In this document: one piece after another, positions 46,005 through 56,006 of the stretch
How the letters are laid out: every line of letters begins with the position of its first letter
Numbering within the stretch: position 1 is the stretch's first letter
NCBI RefSeq assembly: GCF_023078475.1
Contig: NZ_CP095741.1
Location: 3,782,001-3,846,000, forward strand
Length of the DNA stretch: 64,000 nt
Reading direction: 5' to 3'
DNA from: Luteibacter aegosomaticola
GTDB taxonomy: Bacteria; Pseudomonadota; Gammaproteobacteria; Xanthomonadales; Rhodanobacteraceae
Notes under the pieces: model-generated
What the model was told of the DNA's origin: nothing
The model's input: the letters and a program-made list of their open reading frames with translations, nothing else
Database searches by the model: none
Position numbers and translations under genes: made by a program

Positions 46005-46844
46005 GTGAGCGAAGCAACGGAATTCCACTTTGAAGGCGGGCGCGATGGCGTCCTGCTGATCCATGGCCTCACGGGCACCCCCACGGAAATGCGCATGGTC
46101 GGCAAGGGCCTGAACCGGGCCGGCTTCACCGTCGTCGGCGTGCGCCTGGCTGGCCACTGCGGTAGCGAGGAAGACCTGCTCGCCACGACCTGGCAGGACT
46201 GGTACGCCAGCGTGGAAGCCGCTGCCGAGGAACTGCGCGGCAAAGTCGATCGCCTGTTCGTCGCCGGACTATCCATGGGTGCTGTGCTGGCCCTGCGCCT
46301 GGCCGCCATGCGGCCCGGCTGGGTCGATGGCGTGGGCGTGTTCGGCGCAACGTTCCGTCACGATGGCTGGTCCATTCCCTGGATCGGCCGGCACATGTCG
46401 TTCGTGCTGCCGGTGTGCAAGCGCCTCGGCATCGGCCGCAAGCGCAGCTTCATGGAACAGCCGCCGTACGGTATCCGCGATGAGCGCCTGCGCGCCCAGA
46501 TCAGCGCCGCGATGCTCTCGGGCGATAGCGAGGCCGCGGGCCTGCCGGGCAACCCCTGGCATGCGCTGGCCGAGATGTGGTGGCTGGCGCGCGACGTGCG
46601 CCGCCGCCTGCCCGACGTGGTCGCGCCCTGCTTTATCGCGCACGCCGCGGACGACGACGTGGCCAGCACGGCCAATGCCGATCTCGTGGCGCGCCGCGTG
46701 CGTGGCCCGGTTGAAATGCTGCTGCTCGCCGATAGCTACCACATGATCACGATCGATCGTGAGCGCCGTACGCTCATCGAACGCACTGCCGATTTCTTCA
46801 CCCGCATCGCGCGTGATGCGCGGCCTGCGCGCATGGCGGCCTGA
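46005..46844 (+). CDS. alpha/beta hydrolase (carboxylesterase-like)
   Basis: 279 residues from a GTG. VLLIHGLTGTP forms the oxyanion region, the nucleophile elbow is GLSMG (VAGLSMGAVLAL), the acid is probably in AHAADDDVAS and the His in ADSYHMITID. The layout matches monoacylglycerol lipase / Est30-type carboxylesterases. First gene of an operon with two SMR-like genes and a DegT aminotransferase (2 nt or overlapping spacings), so the substrate may be an acylated product of that pathway. Confidence 0.88.
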   Translation: MSEATEFHFEGGRDGVLLIHGLTGTPTEMRMVGKGLNRAGFTVVGVRLAGHCGSEEDLLATTWQDWYASVEAAAEELRGKVDRLFVAGLSMGAVLALRLAAMRPGWVDGVGVFGATFRHDGWSIPWIGRHMSFVLPVCKRLGIGRKRSFMEQPPYGIRDERLRAQISAAMLSGDSEAAGLPGNPWHALAEMWWLARDVRRRLPDVVAPCFIAHAADDDVASTANADLVARRVRGPVEMLLLADSYHMITIDRERRTLIERTADFFTRIARDARPARMAA

Positions 46845-46845
46845 G

Positions 46846-47205
46846 ATGCAGGGTCTCGCATTCGCGCTGTGGCTGGCCAACCTGCTGCTCGATACGGGTG
46901 GCCAGCTGTCGTTCAAGGCGGCAGCGACGGACAAGCTCGCCGGTGACGGCCTCGCGCGCTGGAAGTACATGCTCGCGCGCCCATGGATCTGGGTCGGCAT
47001 CGCCTGCTACGTGTTCGAGTTCGTCGTGTGGGTGGCGTTCCTTTCGCTCGTGCCGCTATCGAAGGGCGTGCTGCTCGGCTCGATCAACATCATCGCCATC
47101 ATGATCGCGGGACGTTTCCTGTTCCACGAACGGCTCAGCCCGATGCGTGTCACCGGGATCCTTCTCGTCGCCGTGGGCGTGGCTATCGTAGGTGCCGGCG
47201 GATGA
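46846..47205 (+). CDS. small four-helix membrane protein, SMR/EamA-like (first of pair)
   Basis: 119 residues, four hydrophobic segments; the last has LLVAVGVAIVGAGG as in EmrE/ArnE-type proteins. PLSKGVLLGSINIIAIMIAG and FHERLSPMRVTGILL match the drug/metabolite transporter pattern. Probably works as a heterodimer with the next gene, like ArnE-ArnF. The upstream in-frame extension overlaps the hydrolase and is rejected. Confidence 0.83.
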   Translation: MQGLAFALWLANLLLDTGGQLSFKAAATDKLAGDGLARWKYMLARPWIWVGIACYVFEFVVWVAFLSLVPLSKGVLLGSINIIAIMIAGRFLFHERLSPMRVTGILLVAVGVAIVGAGG

Positions 47206-47597
47206 AGCGGTTCTACATCATCGGCTTCGCCCTGCTGCTGGCGTTTGATTCGCTGAACCTCGTGTGCTTCAAGCTGGCCGGCAACCAGGCCCTGCCCGTG
47301 GAAATGAGCGTGGCGTGGTTTGCCCGTGTGTTCTCGCACCCGTGGATCTACGGCGCCGTCATTGGTTACATCGGCGCGTTCGTTACCTGGATGAGCCTGC
47401 TGAAGCACGCGCCCGTCGGCCCGGCGTTCGCTGCGTCGCATCTGGAAGTAGTGAGCGTCATGGTGCTTTCGTACTGGGTGTTCAGCGAACCGGTCACGCC
47501 TACGCAGATCGTCGGCGCCATTGCGATCGTGGCCGGCATCATCTGCCTGGCATTCGCCGAGGGTGACGAAGGTGCCCACGATGTGGTTCCGGCCTGA
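47202..47597 (+). CDS. small four-helix membrane protein, SMR/EamA-like (second of pair)
   Basis: 131 residues, four hydrophobic segments, with APVGPAFAASHLEVVSVMVLSYWVF and VFSEPVTPTQIVGAIAIVAGI. It starts in ATGA overlap with the first small protein and ends 17 bases inside the aminotransferase gene. A flippase or exporter heterodimer is likely; the cargo is unknown. Confidence 0.83.
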   Translation: MKRFYIIGFALLLAFDSLNLVCFKLAGNQALPVEMSVAWFARVFSHPWIYGAVIGYIGAFVTWMSLLKHAPVGPAFAASHLEVVSVMVLSYWVFSEPVTPTQIVGAIAIVAGIICLAFAEGDEGAHDVVPA

Positions 47598-48801
47598 GCG
47601 CGAAGCCCCGCCTACCGCGGGCCTGCCCCTGGGTTTCGCCGACCTGGGTGGCGACGTACCGGCGCCACTGACCGCGCTCGCGGCGCAGTGGCTGGGTGTC
47701 GACGAAGCGCAGTTGGAATGCTCCGGCACCGCGGCGCTCACCGTGGCGCTCACAGGCCTCTCGGACCATGCGCATACGCGCCGCGAAGTGGTCATCCCTG
47801 CCTTCACCTGTCCCCTGGTGCCGCTCGCCATCCGCCGTGCCGGGCTGGAGCCGCACCTGGTCGATCTGCGCCCCGGGCACTTCGACATGGATACAGCGCG
47901 GCTTGAAGAAGCCTGCAGCGAACGCACCCTGGCCGTCATTCCCACCCACCTGGGGGGACGCACGGCGGATGTCGCCAGCGCCAGCCATATCGCCCATGCC
48001 GTGGGCGCGTGGGTAGTTGAGGATGCGGCACAAGCGCTCGGCGCACGCATCGATGGCCGTGCGGCTGGCACGCACGGCGACGTGGGCTTTTACAGCCTGG
48101 CCGCCGGCAAAGGCCTGTCCATTTTCGAAGGTGGCCTGCTGGTGGCGCGCGATGAAGCGTTGCGCGATAGCTTCCGTCGCGCTGCGCGGCGCATCGCCGG
48201 CTGGCACCCGGGCTGGGAGCTGCGCCGCACGCTGGAACTGGCAGGTTACGCCGCGTTCTACCGTCCACGTGGCCTCGGCATGGCCTATGGCAAGCCATTG
48301 CGCCGTGCCCTGCGCCGCGGTGATCTGCTAGGCGCCGCGGGCGAGCATTTCGATGCGGATTTCCCGTTGCATCGGGTGGGCCGCTGGCGGCGGGCCGTCG
48401 GCGCCCGGGCGTTCCACCGCCTGCCGCATTTCATCGAGACCACCACGACGCAGGCTCGTGCTCGCATCCCTGCACTGGCCTCGATCCCGGGCGTACATGT
48501 ATTCACTGACGAGGGTGGTACCTGGCCGTACCTGATGCTGCTATTGCCCGATGAGGCCACCCGCGATGCGGTGTTGCAGCGGCTATGGGCGTCGCGCCAC
48601 GGCGTGGCGCGGATGTTCGTACATGCCCTGCCGGATTACCCGTACCTCGGCACAATGGCCGGCGGTGACGACATTCCCAACGCGCGCGACTTCGCCGCGC
48701 GCACGCTCACCGTCACCAACAGCCCGTGGCTCGACGACGCGTGCTTCGAACACGTCTGCGCGGTGATCGAAGCCTCGGTAGTCTCCCGCCAAGCCCTGTA
48801 G
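47581..48801 (+). CDS. DegT/DnrJ/EryC1/StrS-type PLP aminotransferase
   Basis: 406 residues. ECSGTAALTVAL, VVIPAFTCPLVPLAI, WVVEDAAQALGA (PLP ring Asp) and FYSLAAGKGLSIFEGG (probable PLP Lys) follow the fold of sugar aminotransferases. The C-terminal half diverges from typical nucleotide-sugar enzymes. Neighbour genes suggest modification and export of an amino-sugar or aminated lipid. The stop codon TAG is part of a REP half-site (CTGTAGGAGC). Confidence 0.82.
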   Translation: MWFRPEREAPPTAGLPLGFADLGGDVPAPLTALAAQWLGVDEAQLECSGTAALTVALTGLSDHAHTRREVVIPAFTCPLVPLAIRRAGLEPHLVDLRPGHFDMDTARLEEACSERTLAVIPTHLGGRTADVASASHIAHAVGAWVVEDAAQALGARIDGRAAGTHGDVGFYSLAAGKGLSIFEGGLLVARDEALRDSFRRAARRIAGWHPGWELRRTLELAGYAAFYRPRGLGMAYGKPLRRALRRGDLLGAAGEHFDADFPLHRVGRWRRAVGARAFHRLPHFIETTTTQARARIPALASIPGVHVFTDEGGTWPYLMLLLPDEATRDAVLQRLWASRHGVARMFVHALPDYPYLGTMAGGDDIPNARDFAARTLTVTNSPWLDDACFEHVCAVIEASVVSRQAL

Positions 48802-48807
48802 GAGCGG
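48795..48807. repeat. REP half-site (family 1) at the end of the aminotransferase gene
   Basis: CCTGTAGGAGCGG without a partner arm, between the convergent aminotransferase and tsaB genes (9-nt gap). It supplies the TAG stop. Confidence 0.6.
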
Positions 48808-48810
48808 GGT

Positions 48811-49500
48811 TCAGGCCTTGCCTTGTTCCACCAGGGTGAGCGCAACCTTGTCGCGCAGGTAGACCGGGAGTGCCAGTTCCGGTGCTACCGCTTCACCGTG
48901 ACGGAAGCGCTTCGCGGCCACTTCCGCCACGTGCCGGGCCTGCGGGAAACGCGCACCGTCCGCGGAACGGATCGGCGCCGGGATGCGTTCGCGCAGCACG
49001 GCTTCGTAGGTGGCCCAGCCCGTGCCCACCACGTGCCATGCCGGTGCCTCGGGCAACAGCAGTGCAGCGGCGGTGTCCACGCGTTCGTGGTCCATCAGGC
49101 TCACGCTGCCATCGCCCTCGCGGCGCCATGCAGCCACGTAGATCTCACCCATGCGGGCGTCGATCACCGAGAGGATCGCGGCATCGTCTTCCGGCGCCTC
49201 CAGCGCCAGCGCCTCAAGCGACGAGACGGTAACAACAGGGATATCGAGTGCCATGGCCATACCCTGGGCCAGCGACACACCCAGGCGCACGCCGGTGAAG
49301 GCGCCCGGCCCACGCCCAACCGCAATCCCGTTGAGTGCCGTACGGGCAAGCCCTGCCTCGGCAAGCAACGCGTCGGCCATGGGCAGTACCAGCTCGGCAT
49401 GCCGCCGCGGCGCGATCTCGCTGCGCTCGATCACTTCATCGCCATGGACGAGCGCGACGGAGCAGGCTTCGGTGGAGGTTTCGATGGCGAGGAAGTTCAT
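48811..49500 (-). CDS. tsaB: tRNA threonylcarbamoyladenosine biosynthesis protein TsaB
   Basis: 229 residues. N-terminal FLAIETSTEACSVAL, HAELVLPMADALL and GRGPGAFTGVRLGV show the ASKHA fold of TsaB. It assists TsaD and TsaE in making t6A at position 37 of ANN-decoding tRNAs. The ATG at 49500 overlaps the creD stop (ATGA). Confidence 0.95.
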   Translation of the reverse strand: MNFLAIETSTEACSVALVHGDEVIERSEIAPRRHAELVLPMADALLAEAGLARTALNGIAVGRGPGAFTGVRLGVSLAQGMAMALDIPVVTVSSLEALALEAPEDDAAILSVIDARMGEIYVAAWRREGDGSVSLMDHERVDTAAALLLPEAPAWHVVGTGWATYEAVLRERIPAPIRSADGARFPQARHVAEVAAKRFRHGEAVAPELALPVYLRDKVALTLVEQGKA

Positions 49501-50834
49501 GGCGTTTCCGTCTGGCTGGTGAACGGCACCCCGTAGGCGTACCAATCGATGCGGCGCGTGAGGTACATGAGCAGCGCGATGACCACGACCAGTACCACCG
49601 AGCCGATCAGCAGCGCGTACTGTTCCGCGCCGATCAGGCCATACAGTATGGCGTAAACCAGGGCCAGCACACCGCCCAGCACCACGCCGGCCGTTCGGGC
49701 TCGCAAGGCCGCGGCCGCGTAGCCGCCCACGATGAGCACCACGGTGGCGGCTGCGACTACGTAGGCCGGGCCAAAGCCGATCTGCTCGGAGAGCGCCAGC
49801 AGCAACACGTAGAAGCTCGCCATGGCCGCGCCCACCAGCAGGTACTGCACCGGATGCAGGCGCAGGCCCTTCAGCACTTCGAACAGGAAAAAGGCGACGA
49901 AGGTGAGCGCGATGAACAGGAGACCGTATTTCCCGGCGCGGTCGTTCTGCTGGTAGACGCTACCTGGCTTCACCAGCTTTACGCCCATGGCGGAATCGGC
50001 AAGGCGGTTGTTCACATCCGTGCTCGCGGCGTCCCAGTGCTGGCCGTACGCGCGATTCAGGTCCATGACCTGCCAGGTGGCGTCAAAGCCCTTCGCCGTT
50101 ACCGAACGGCGCCCCGGCAACATCGCGCCGGCAAAGCTTGGGTCGGCCCACGCCGAGCGCAGGTGCAGCGTGCTGGAGCGCGCCAGCGGCAACGCCGAGA
50201 ACGACTCGGTACCCGCGATGCGCAGGGTCAGTGCGAAGTCGATCGGGGTGGCGCGCGTCGGATCTACCGGGAACGGTGCGGTGAGCACGCTGTAGCCGCC
50301 CATGGTCGCTGCTGACGACTGCAGGCGCACCGGGCGGCCATCGACGGTCGCAGCGGTGATGCCCTGCAAACCACGCGTATCCGCGATGAGCAAGCGAAGC
50401 TCCGCTTTCCCACCGCTCAACATCGTGCCGCTCTCCTCACCGGCATGCACGAGGTCTTCCGGCAGGAAACGGCCGCGGATGGTCACGTCACTGGTGTAGA
50501 CCGGCACCTCGTACATGCCGCTGCTGCGGCGTTCCACGGCGAGATCGGCGGTGGTCGACATCTCGTCGGCCAGCACGATGTGCGTGGTGTCCTGCACGCT
50601 CACGATGCGGCCGTTGCTGTCGTGCACTTCCGCACGGGCAGGCACGGCGAGCAGGAAGCCGCCGATCGTTTGCACCCCGCCCCAGCCGCCGGCGACACGC
50701 GCCACGGCGGACGTGCGCATGGCCTCGCGCTCGCGGACGATGCCGTCGGCCTGGCTAAGCGGTATCAGCATCAACAGCGCGAGTACGCCGATGCCCAGCA
50801 CCTTGGCGGTGATTGATTGCGTCCAGCGGAACAT
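49497..50834 (-). CDS. creD: inner membrane protein CreD
   Basis: 445 residues. One N-terminal helix (VLGIGVLALLMLIPL), a large periplasmic domain (about 30-290), then about six helices in the C-terminal third (LLFIALTFVAFFLFEVLKGLRLHPVQYLLVG is the CreD hallmark region). In E. coli and relatives CreD belongs to the CreBC regulon and affects colicin E2 and beta-lactam responses. No creBC gene is next to it here. Confidence 0.93.
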   Translation of the reverse strand: MFRWTQSITAKVLGIGVLALLMLIPLSQADGIVREREAMRTSAVARVAGGWGGVQTIGGFLLAVPARAEVHDSNGRIVSVQDTTHIVLADEMSTTADLAVERRSSGMYEVPVYTSDVTIRGRFLPEDLVHAGEESGTMLSGGKAELRLLIADTRGLQGITAATVDGRPVRLQSSAATMGGYSVLTAPFPVDPTRATPIDFALTLRIAGTESFSALPLARSSTLHLRSAWADPSFAGAMLPGRRSVTAKGFDATWQVMDLNRAYGQHWDAASTDVNNRLADSAMGVKLVKPGSVYQQNDRAGKYGLLFIALTFVAFFLFEVLKGLRLHPVQYLLVGAAMASFYVLLLALSEQIGFGPAYVVAAATVVLIVGGYAAAALRARTAGVVLGGVLALVYAILYGLIGAEQYALLIGSVVLVVVIALLMYLTRRIDWYAYGVPFTSQTETP

Positions 50835-50941
50835 GGTGGAACCTCCCTTGGCGAATGTGGGGAGGATGCTCGCGCCGGTCGCGGCGCATGACGGGTGCCG
50901 CGTGAGGCAATTCGCTGCCCAACTCGGGCGAAACCGTGCCC

Positions 50942-51103
50942 GTAGGAGCCCACCCTGTGGGCGACATCACTCGTGTAGGAGCCCACCCTGTGGGCGACAT
51001 CGCTCGTGTAGGAGCCCACCCTGTGGGCGACGCCGTTCGTACAGCCGCCACAGGGTCTTGCGGGGCTTTCGCGAAAGATGTCGCCCACAGGGTGGGCTCC
51101 TAC
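50942..51103. repeat. REP array: three 33-bp direct units and one inverted unit (family 2)
   Basis: GTAGGAGCCCACCCTGTGGG units begin at 50942, 50975 and 51008, exactly 33 bases apart, and an inverted unit ends at 51103. The inverted unit includes the last codon positions of the helicase gene. It occupies most of the 265-bp creD-yoaA gap. Confidence 0.9.
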
Positions 51104-53016
51104 GGCATGGACTTGAGGAATGCGGTGACGTCGGGCAGTTCGCGGGTGCGGGGCATGGGCGGCAGGCTGGCCAGGAACAGGCGGCCGTAGCCCTTGGTGG
51201 TGAGGCGCGGATCGCATAGCACCAGCACGCCCCGATCGTGCACATCGCGGATGAGGCGGCCCGCGCCCTGCTTCAGCGCGATGACCGCCGTGGGTACCTG
51301 CCAGCCCATGAACGGGTTGATGCCCGCCTCTTCCAGCGCTTCCAGGCGCGCCTGCAGCACGGGATCATCCGGCATGGCGAACGGCAGTTTGTCGATCACC
51401 ACCACGCTCAGTGCGTCGCCCGCCACGTCCACGCCTTCCCAGAAACTGGCGGCGCCCAGCAGCACGCCGCGTCCGCTCAGGCGGAATTCCTCGAGCAGGC
51501 GATGCCTCGGCGCCGTGCCCTGCACGAACAAGGGCCACGGCACGCGCCCCTCGAGCAGTTCAGCGGCGCGGCGTAGCGCACGGTGCGAGGTGAACAACAG
51601 GAAGGCGCGTCCATCTGAGGCCTCGAGCACGGGCAGGATGGCGGCGATCACCTTGTCGGTGTGGTCACGTGCCGACGGATCAGGGAGATCCTTCGGCAAA
51701 TAAGCCAGCGCCTGGCGGCTGTAATCGAACGGACTCTCCACGTGCAGCGTCTGCGGATCTTCCAGGCCAAGCTGGCGGGCGAAATGCTGGAAATCGCCCG
51801 CGATCGACAGCGTGGCCGAGGTATGGATCCATGCCGCGTCCGTCGCCATGCGCATGGCGCGCAAGGGCGAGGCCAGGTCCAGCGGCGTGGCGTGCAGTGC
51901 GAAGCCGCGCGGCCAGGTCTCGTACCAGCGCACGTCAGCCGCAGAGTGTTCCTCGGCGATGCGATCGAGGCGCAGGCTCAGCATCTGGGCGCGCTCGTGC
52001 ACGTTGGCCAGGCCGCGCGAACGTTCGCCGAGGCCGGCCAGCAGATCGGCCATGGCCGCGACCACGTCGCGCAACTCGCCAATCAGCTCGTGGGTACCGT
52101 TATCGCGCTCCAGGGCGCCGAACGGCCCCTTGGGCGGTAGCGGCTCCATCGCGAGGCGCAGGCGCTTGACCAGGTCCTGCACGGCTTCCACCGGCTCCAA
52201 CAGCTGGCTGGTGGCGCCCGTGACGCCCTGGGCTTCGGCCAGCGCGTCCTGGCCGAGGTCGGTCAACTGGCGCGAACCGACGCTCTGCGAGAAAAACTGG
52301 CCGGCCAGTTCGGGGAGCTGGTGGGCCTCGTCCAGGATGAACGCATCCGCGCCCGGCAGTATCTCGCCGAAGCCCTCCTGTTTGAGCGCCAGGTCGGCCA
52401 TGAGCAGGTGGTGGTTCACCACGACGAGATCGGCCTCCATGGCCTCGCGCCGGGCCTTCACCACGTGGCAGTCCTCGAAAAACCGGCATTCGCTGCCCAG
52501 GCAGTTCTCAGGCGTGGAGGTAACCCGCGGCCACACCGCTGAATCTTCAGGGATATCAGCCATTTCCATGCGGTCGCCGCGGCGGGTGCGGGCCGACCAG
52601 GCGCGGATGGCCGAAAGCTGGGTGGCCAGCTGGCGATCGGGGTTACCCTCGCGCACGGCCTGGTCCAGCCGGTACAGGCACAGGTAGTTCGCCCGGCCCT
52701 TGAGCAGGCTGACCTTCGCCCGGCTGCCCAGCACGTGGTGCACTCGCGGCAGGTCGCGGAAGAACAGCTGGTCCTGCAGGGCCTTGGTGCCCGTTGAAAC
52801 AATGACTTTACGGCCCGATTCAAGGGCAGGCACGAGGTACGCGAAGGTCTTGCCGGTGCCGGTACCGGCTTCGGCGATAAGCACGTCACGATCATCGATG
52901 GCCCGCGCCACGGCGGCGGCCATGTGCTGCTGGGCCTCGCGGGGCGCGAATCCCGGTACTTCACGGGCGAACGGGCCCTCCGCGCCAAGGATCGCGGCCA
53001 CTTCGTGTTCAGTCAT
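51100..53016 (-). CDS. yoaA: XPD-family Fe-S DNA helicase, YoaA/DinG type
   Basis: 638 residues. Walker [11 protein letters not shown] (49-58), Fe-S cluster cysteines at 113, 172, 177 and 183 ([22 protein letters not shown]), DEAH box at 229-232, and helicase motifs SATLS and QGAGRLIRD. Length and a single Fe-S insert fit YoaA, which interacts with HolC in E. coli; holC is nearby at 56005. The start MTEHEVA at 53016 is preferred. The TAG stop lies inside a REP unit. Confidence 0.92.
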   Translation of the reverse strand: MTEHEVAAILGAEGPFAREVPGFAPREAQQHMAAAVARAIDDRDVLIAEAGTGTGKTFAYLVPALESGRKVIVSTGTKALQDQLFFRDLPRVHHVLGSRAKVSLLKGRANYLCLYRLDQAVREGNPDRQLATQLSAIRAWSARTRRGDRMEMADIPEDSAVWPRVTSTPENCLGSECRFFEDCHVVKARREAMEADLVVVNHHLLMADLALKQEGFGEILPGADAFILDEAHQLPELAGQFFSQSVGSRQLTDLGQDALAEAQGVTGATSQLLEPVEAVQDLVKRLRLAMEPLPPKGPFGALERDNGTHELIGELRDVVAAMADLLAGLGERSRGLANVHERAQMLSLRLDRIAEEHSAADVRWYETWPRGFALHATPLDLASPLRAMRMATDAAWIHTSATLSIAGDFQHFARQLGLEDPQTLHVESPFDYSRQALAYLPKDLPDPSARDHTDKVIAAILPVLEASDGRAFLLFTSHRALRRAAELLEGRVPWPLFVQGTAPRHRLLEEFRLSGRGVLLGAASFWEGVDVAGDALSVVVIDKLPFAMPDDPVLQARLEALEEAGINPFMGWQVPTAVIALKQGAGRLIRDVHDRGVLVLCDPRLTTKGYGRLFLASLPPMPRTRELPDVTAFLKSMP

Positions 53017-53037
53017 CGGGCCAGTATCGCCTACAAT
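53008..53037 (+). promoter_or_regulatory. candidate valS promoter
   Basis: TTCAGT and TACAAT with an 18-base spacer in the yoaA/valS divergent gap, about 58 bases before the valS ATG. Confidence 0.35.
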
Positions 53038-53095
53038 GACCCTCTTTTCGCCTGCCAAACAGCGCGCCTACAGGGTGCGCGCCGGGAACCAACGC

Positions 53096-55852
53096 ATGGA
53101 CAAGAGTTTCGAGCCCAGCCTGATCGAATCGAAGTGGTACGCCGAGTGGGAAGCCAACGGCTACTTCAAGCCGTCCGGCAAGGGCACGCCCTATACGATC
53201 ATGCTGCCGCCGCCCAACGTCACGGGCACGCTGCACATGGGCCATGCGTTCCAGCACACCATCATGGATACGCTGGTGCGCTACCACCGCATGCGCGGCT
53301 ACGACACCCTGTGGCAGCTCGGCACCGACCACGCCGGCATCGCCACCGAGATGGTGGTGACCCGCCAGCTCAACGCCGAAGGCAAGCAGCGCGCCGATTT
53401 CAGCCGCGATGCCTTCATCGAGCGCGTGTGGGAGTGGAAGAAGCAGTCCGGCGGCACCATCGGCCGCCAGATGCGCCGCATGGGCGTGTCGGGCGACTGG
53501 AGCCGCGAAGTCTTCACCATGGATCCGGGCCCGTCGAAGGCCGTCGTCGAAACCTTCTTCCGCCTGCACGAGGAAGGCCTGATCTACCGTGGCCAGAAGC
53601 TGGTCAACTGGGACCCGGTGCTGAAGACCGCCGTCTCCGATCTCGAGGTGGTGAGCGAGGAAGAAGACGGCTCGATGTGGTCGATTCGCTACCCGCTGGC
53701 CGACGGCTCGGGTGAGCTGATCGTCGCGACCACGCGCCCGGAGACCATGCTGGGCGACGTTGCCGTGGCCGTGCATCCGGAAGACGAGCGCTACGCGCAC
53801 CTCATCGGCCGCATGCTCGCCCTGCCCCTGTCCGACCGCCAGATCCCGATCATCGCGGATGAGTACGTCGAGACGGATTTCGGCACTGGCTGCGTGAAAA
53901 TCACCCCGGCGCACGATTTCAACGACTACGCCATCGGCCAGCGCCACAACCTGCCGATGATCAACATCCTCACCGACGAAGCCGCGATCAACGACGCTGC
54001 GCCGGAGAAGTACCGCGGCCTCGACCGTTACGTCGCGCGCAAGGCGGTGCTCGCCGATCTCGAAGCGCAGGAACTGCTCGTCGAGACCAAGAAGCACAAG
54101 CTGCAGGTGCCTCGTGGCGACCGTACCGGCCAGGTCATCGAGCCGTACCTCACCTGGCAGTGGTTCGTGAAGATGGACACGCTCGCCGCGCGTGGCCTCG
54201 AGATCGTCGAAGAAGGCAAAGTGCGCCTGGTCCCGGAAAACTGGATCAACACCTACCGCCACTGGATGACCAACATCCAGGACTGGTGCATCAGCCGCCA
54301 GCTCACCTGGGGCCACCAGATCCCGGCGTGGTACACCGACGATGGTTCGATCATCGTGGCCCACGACGATGCGGAAGCCGCGAAGCTGGCCGCCGCGCAG
54401 GGTTACACCGGCGCGCTGCGCCGCGATGCCGACGTGCTTGAAACCTGGTTCTCCTCCGCGCTGTGGAGCCACAGCACGCTCGGTTGGCCCGACGCGCAGG
54501 CGCAGGCCGAGCGTGGTTTCGATCGTTACCTGCCGACCAACGTGCTGGTCACCGGCTTCGACATCATCTTCTTCTGGGTCGCCCGGATGATCATGATGAC
54601 CGACCACTTCACCGGCGAAGTCCCGTTCAAGGATGTCTATTTCACTGGCCTCATCCGCGACAAGGATGGCCAGAAGATGTCGAAGTCGAAGGGCAACGTG
54701 CTCGATCCGCTCGACATCATCGACGGCATCACGCTCGACGACCTGCTCGCGAAGCGTACGCAGGGCCTGATGCAGCCGAAGATGGCCGAGAAGATCGACA
54801 AGGCCACGCGCAAGGAATTCCCCGAGGGCATCCCCTCGTTCGGCGCCGATGCGCTGCGCTTCACCTTCGCCTCGCTCGCCACGCACGGCCGCGACATCAA
54901 GTTCGATCTGGAGCGCGCCGCCGGCTACAAGGCCTTCGTCAACAAGCTGTGGAATGCCTCGCGCTTCGTGCTGATGAACCTGGGCGAAGGCCCGGTGCAA
55001 AAGGTGGCGCCGTCGACCGAAGCCGAGCGCTGGATCCTCACCCGCCTGCGCGACACGCTGGCGACGGTGAAGGAACAGCTGGCTGTGTACCGTTTCGATC
55101 TCGCCTCGCAGGCGCTGTACGAGTTCACCTGGAACGAGTTCTGCGACTGGTTCCTCGAGCTGTCCAAGCCCGCACTCAACGGCACCGATGAAACCGCGAT
55201 CGCCTCGACGCGCTACACGCTCGTCCATGTACTCGAGACCCTGCTGCGCGCGCTGCATCCGCTGATCCCGTTCGTCACGGAAGAGATCTGGCAGAACGTG
55301 CGCCCGGTGCTCGGCATCGAGGGCGAGACCATCATGCTGCGCCCCTACCCGGAGGCCGACGAGGTCAATGCCGATGCCACCGCCACGGCGGAGATCGAAT
55401 GGGTGAAGGGCGTGCTCACGGGTGTGCGCCGCATCCGCGCGGAGATGAACATCGCGCCGGGCAAGGTCATCCCGCTGCTGTTCGCCGACGGCGATGCGGC
55501 GGATCGCGCCCGTAGCGCCAAGTTCGCCGCGCAGATCGCGTTCCTCGGCCGCGTGGAATCCCCGGCGTGGGTCGAGGGTGACGAACCCGCCGCCGCAGTC
55601 GCCATCGTCGGCGGCATGCGCGCGCTGATCCCGCTGGAAGGCCTGATCGATGTCGGCGCCGAGAAGGCCCGCCTCGCCAAGGAAATCGCCCGCGTCGAAG
55701 GCGAGATCAAGAAGTGCGAAGGCAAGCTGGGCAACGCCAACTTCGTCGCCAACGCACCGGAAGAAGTGGTAGCGCAGGAGCGCCAGCGCATCACCGACTG
55801 GACGCGCCAGGCTGAGGCGATGCGCGAGCAGGCGCGGAAGCTGGGGGGCTGA
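53096..55852 (+). CDS. valS: valyl-tRNA synthetase
   Basis: 918 residues. HIGH-class motif HMGH at 47-50 in [13 protein letters not shown], editing domain with [15 protein letters not shown] loop [10 protein letters not shown], anticodon-binding domain, and a C-terminal coiled coil ([18 protein letters not shown]). It charges tRNA-Val and edits Thr. Divergent from yoaA and convergent with holC. Confidence 0.98.
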   Translation: MDKSFEPSLIESKWYAEWEANGYFKPSGKGTPYTIMLPPPNVTGTLHMGHAFQHTIMDTLVRYHRMRGYDTLWQLGTDHAGIATEMVVTRQLNAEGKQRADFSRDAFIERVWEWKKQSGGTIGRQMRRMGVSGDWSREVFTMDPGPSKAVVETFFRLHEEGLIYRGQKLVNWDPVLKTAVSDLEVVSEEEDGSMWSIRYPLADGSGELIVATTRPETMLGDVAVAVHPEDERYAHLIGRMLALPLSDRQIPIIADEYVETDFGTGCVKITPAHDFNDYAIGQRHNLPMINILTDEAAINDAAPEKYRGLDRYVARKAVLADLEAQELLVETKKHKLQVPRGDRTGQVIEPYLTWQWFVKMDTLAARGLEIVEEGKVRLVPENWINTYRHWMTNIQDWCISRQLTWGHQIPAWYTDDGSIIVAHDDAEAAKLAAAQGYTGALRRDADVLETWFSSALWSHSTLGWPDAQAQAERGFDRYLPTNVLVTGFDIIFFWVARMIMMTDHFTGEVPFKDVYFTGLIRDKDGQKMSKSKGNVLDPLDIIDGITLDDLLAKRTQGLMQPKMAEKIDKATRKEFPEGIPSFGADALRFTFASLATHGRDIKFDLERAAGYKAFVNKLWNASRFVLMNLGEGPVQKVAPSTEAERWILTRLRDTLATVKEQLAVYRFDLASQALYEFTWNEFCDWFLELSKPALNGTDETAIASTRYTLVHVLETLLRALHPLIPFVTEEIWQNVRPVLGIEGETIMLRPYPEADEVNADATATAEIEWVKGVLTGVRRIRAEMNIAPGKVIPLLFADGDAADRARSAKFAAQIAFLGRVESPAWVEGDEPAAAVAIVGGMRALIPLEGLIDVGAEKARLAKEIARVEGEIKKCEGKLGNANFVANAPEEVVAQERQRITDWTRQAEAMREQARKLGG

Positions 55853-55874
55853 GCCCCCCGCATCGCGCGGCGTG

Positions 55875-55969
55875 GTAGGAGCCCACCCTGTGGGCGACGC
55901 CGTTCGCGAAAGCGCCACAGACCCTGCAGCGACATCGCGAAAGATGTCGCCCACAGGGTGGGCTCCTAC
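55875..55969. repeat. REP pair (family 2) after valS
   Basis: Inverted GTAGGAGCCCACCCTGTGGG units enclosing about 47 bases, between valS and its terminator. Confidence 0.88.
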
Positions 55970-55973
55970 GAAA

Positions 55974-56006
55974 GCAAAAAACCCGCCGTGAGGCGGGTTT
56001 CTTTTT
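55974..56006. terminator. bidirectional intrinsic terminator between valS and holC
   Basis: AAAAAACCCGCC, loop GTGA, GGCGGGTTTCTTTTT; T-tracts are present on both strands, serving both convergent genes. Confidence 0.88.

Noticed and set aside
50942..51040. 33-bp spaced direct repeats resembling a short CRISPR array
   Set aside because: Units are adjacent, with constant 5-9 base linkers rather than unique spacers, the same unit occurs inverted elsewhere, and no cas genes are present.
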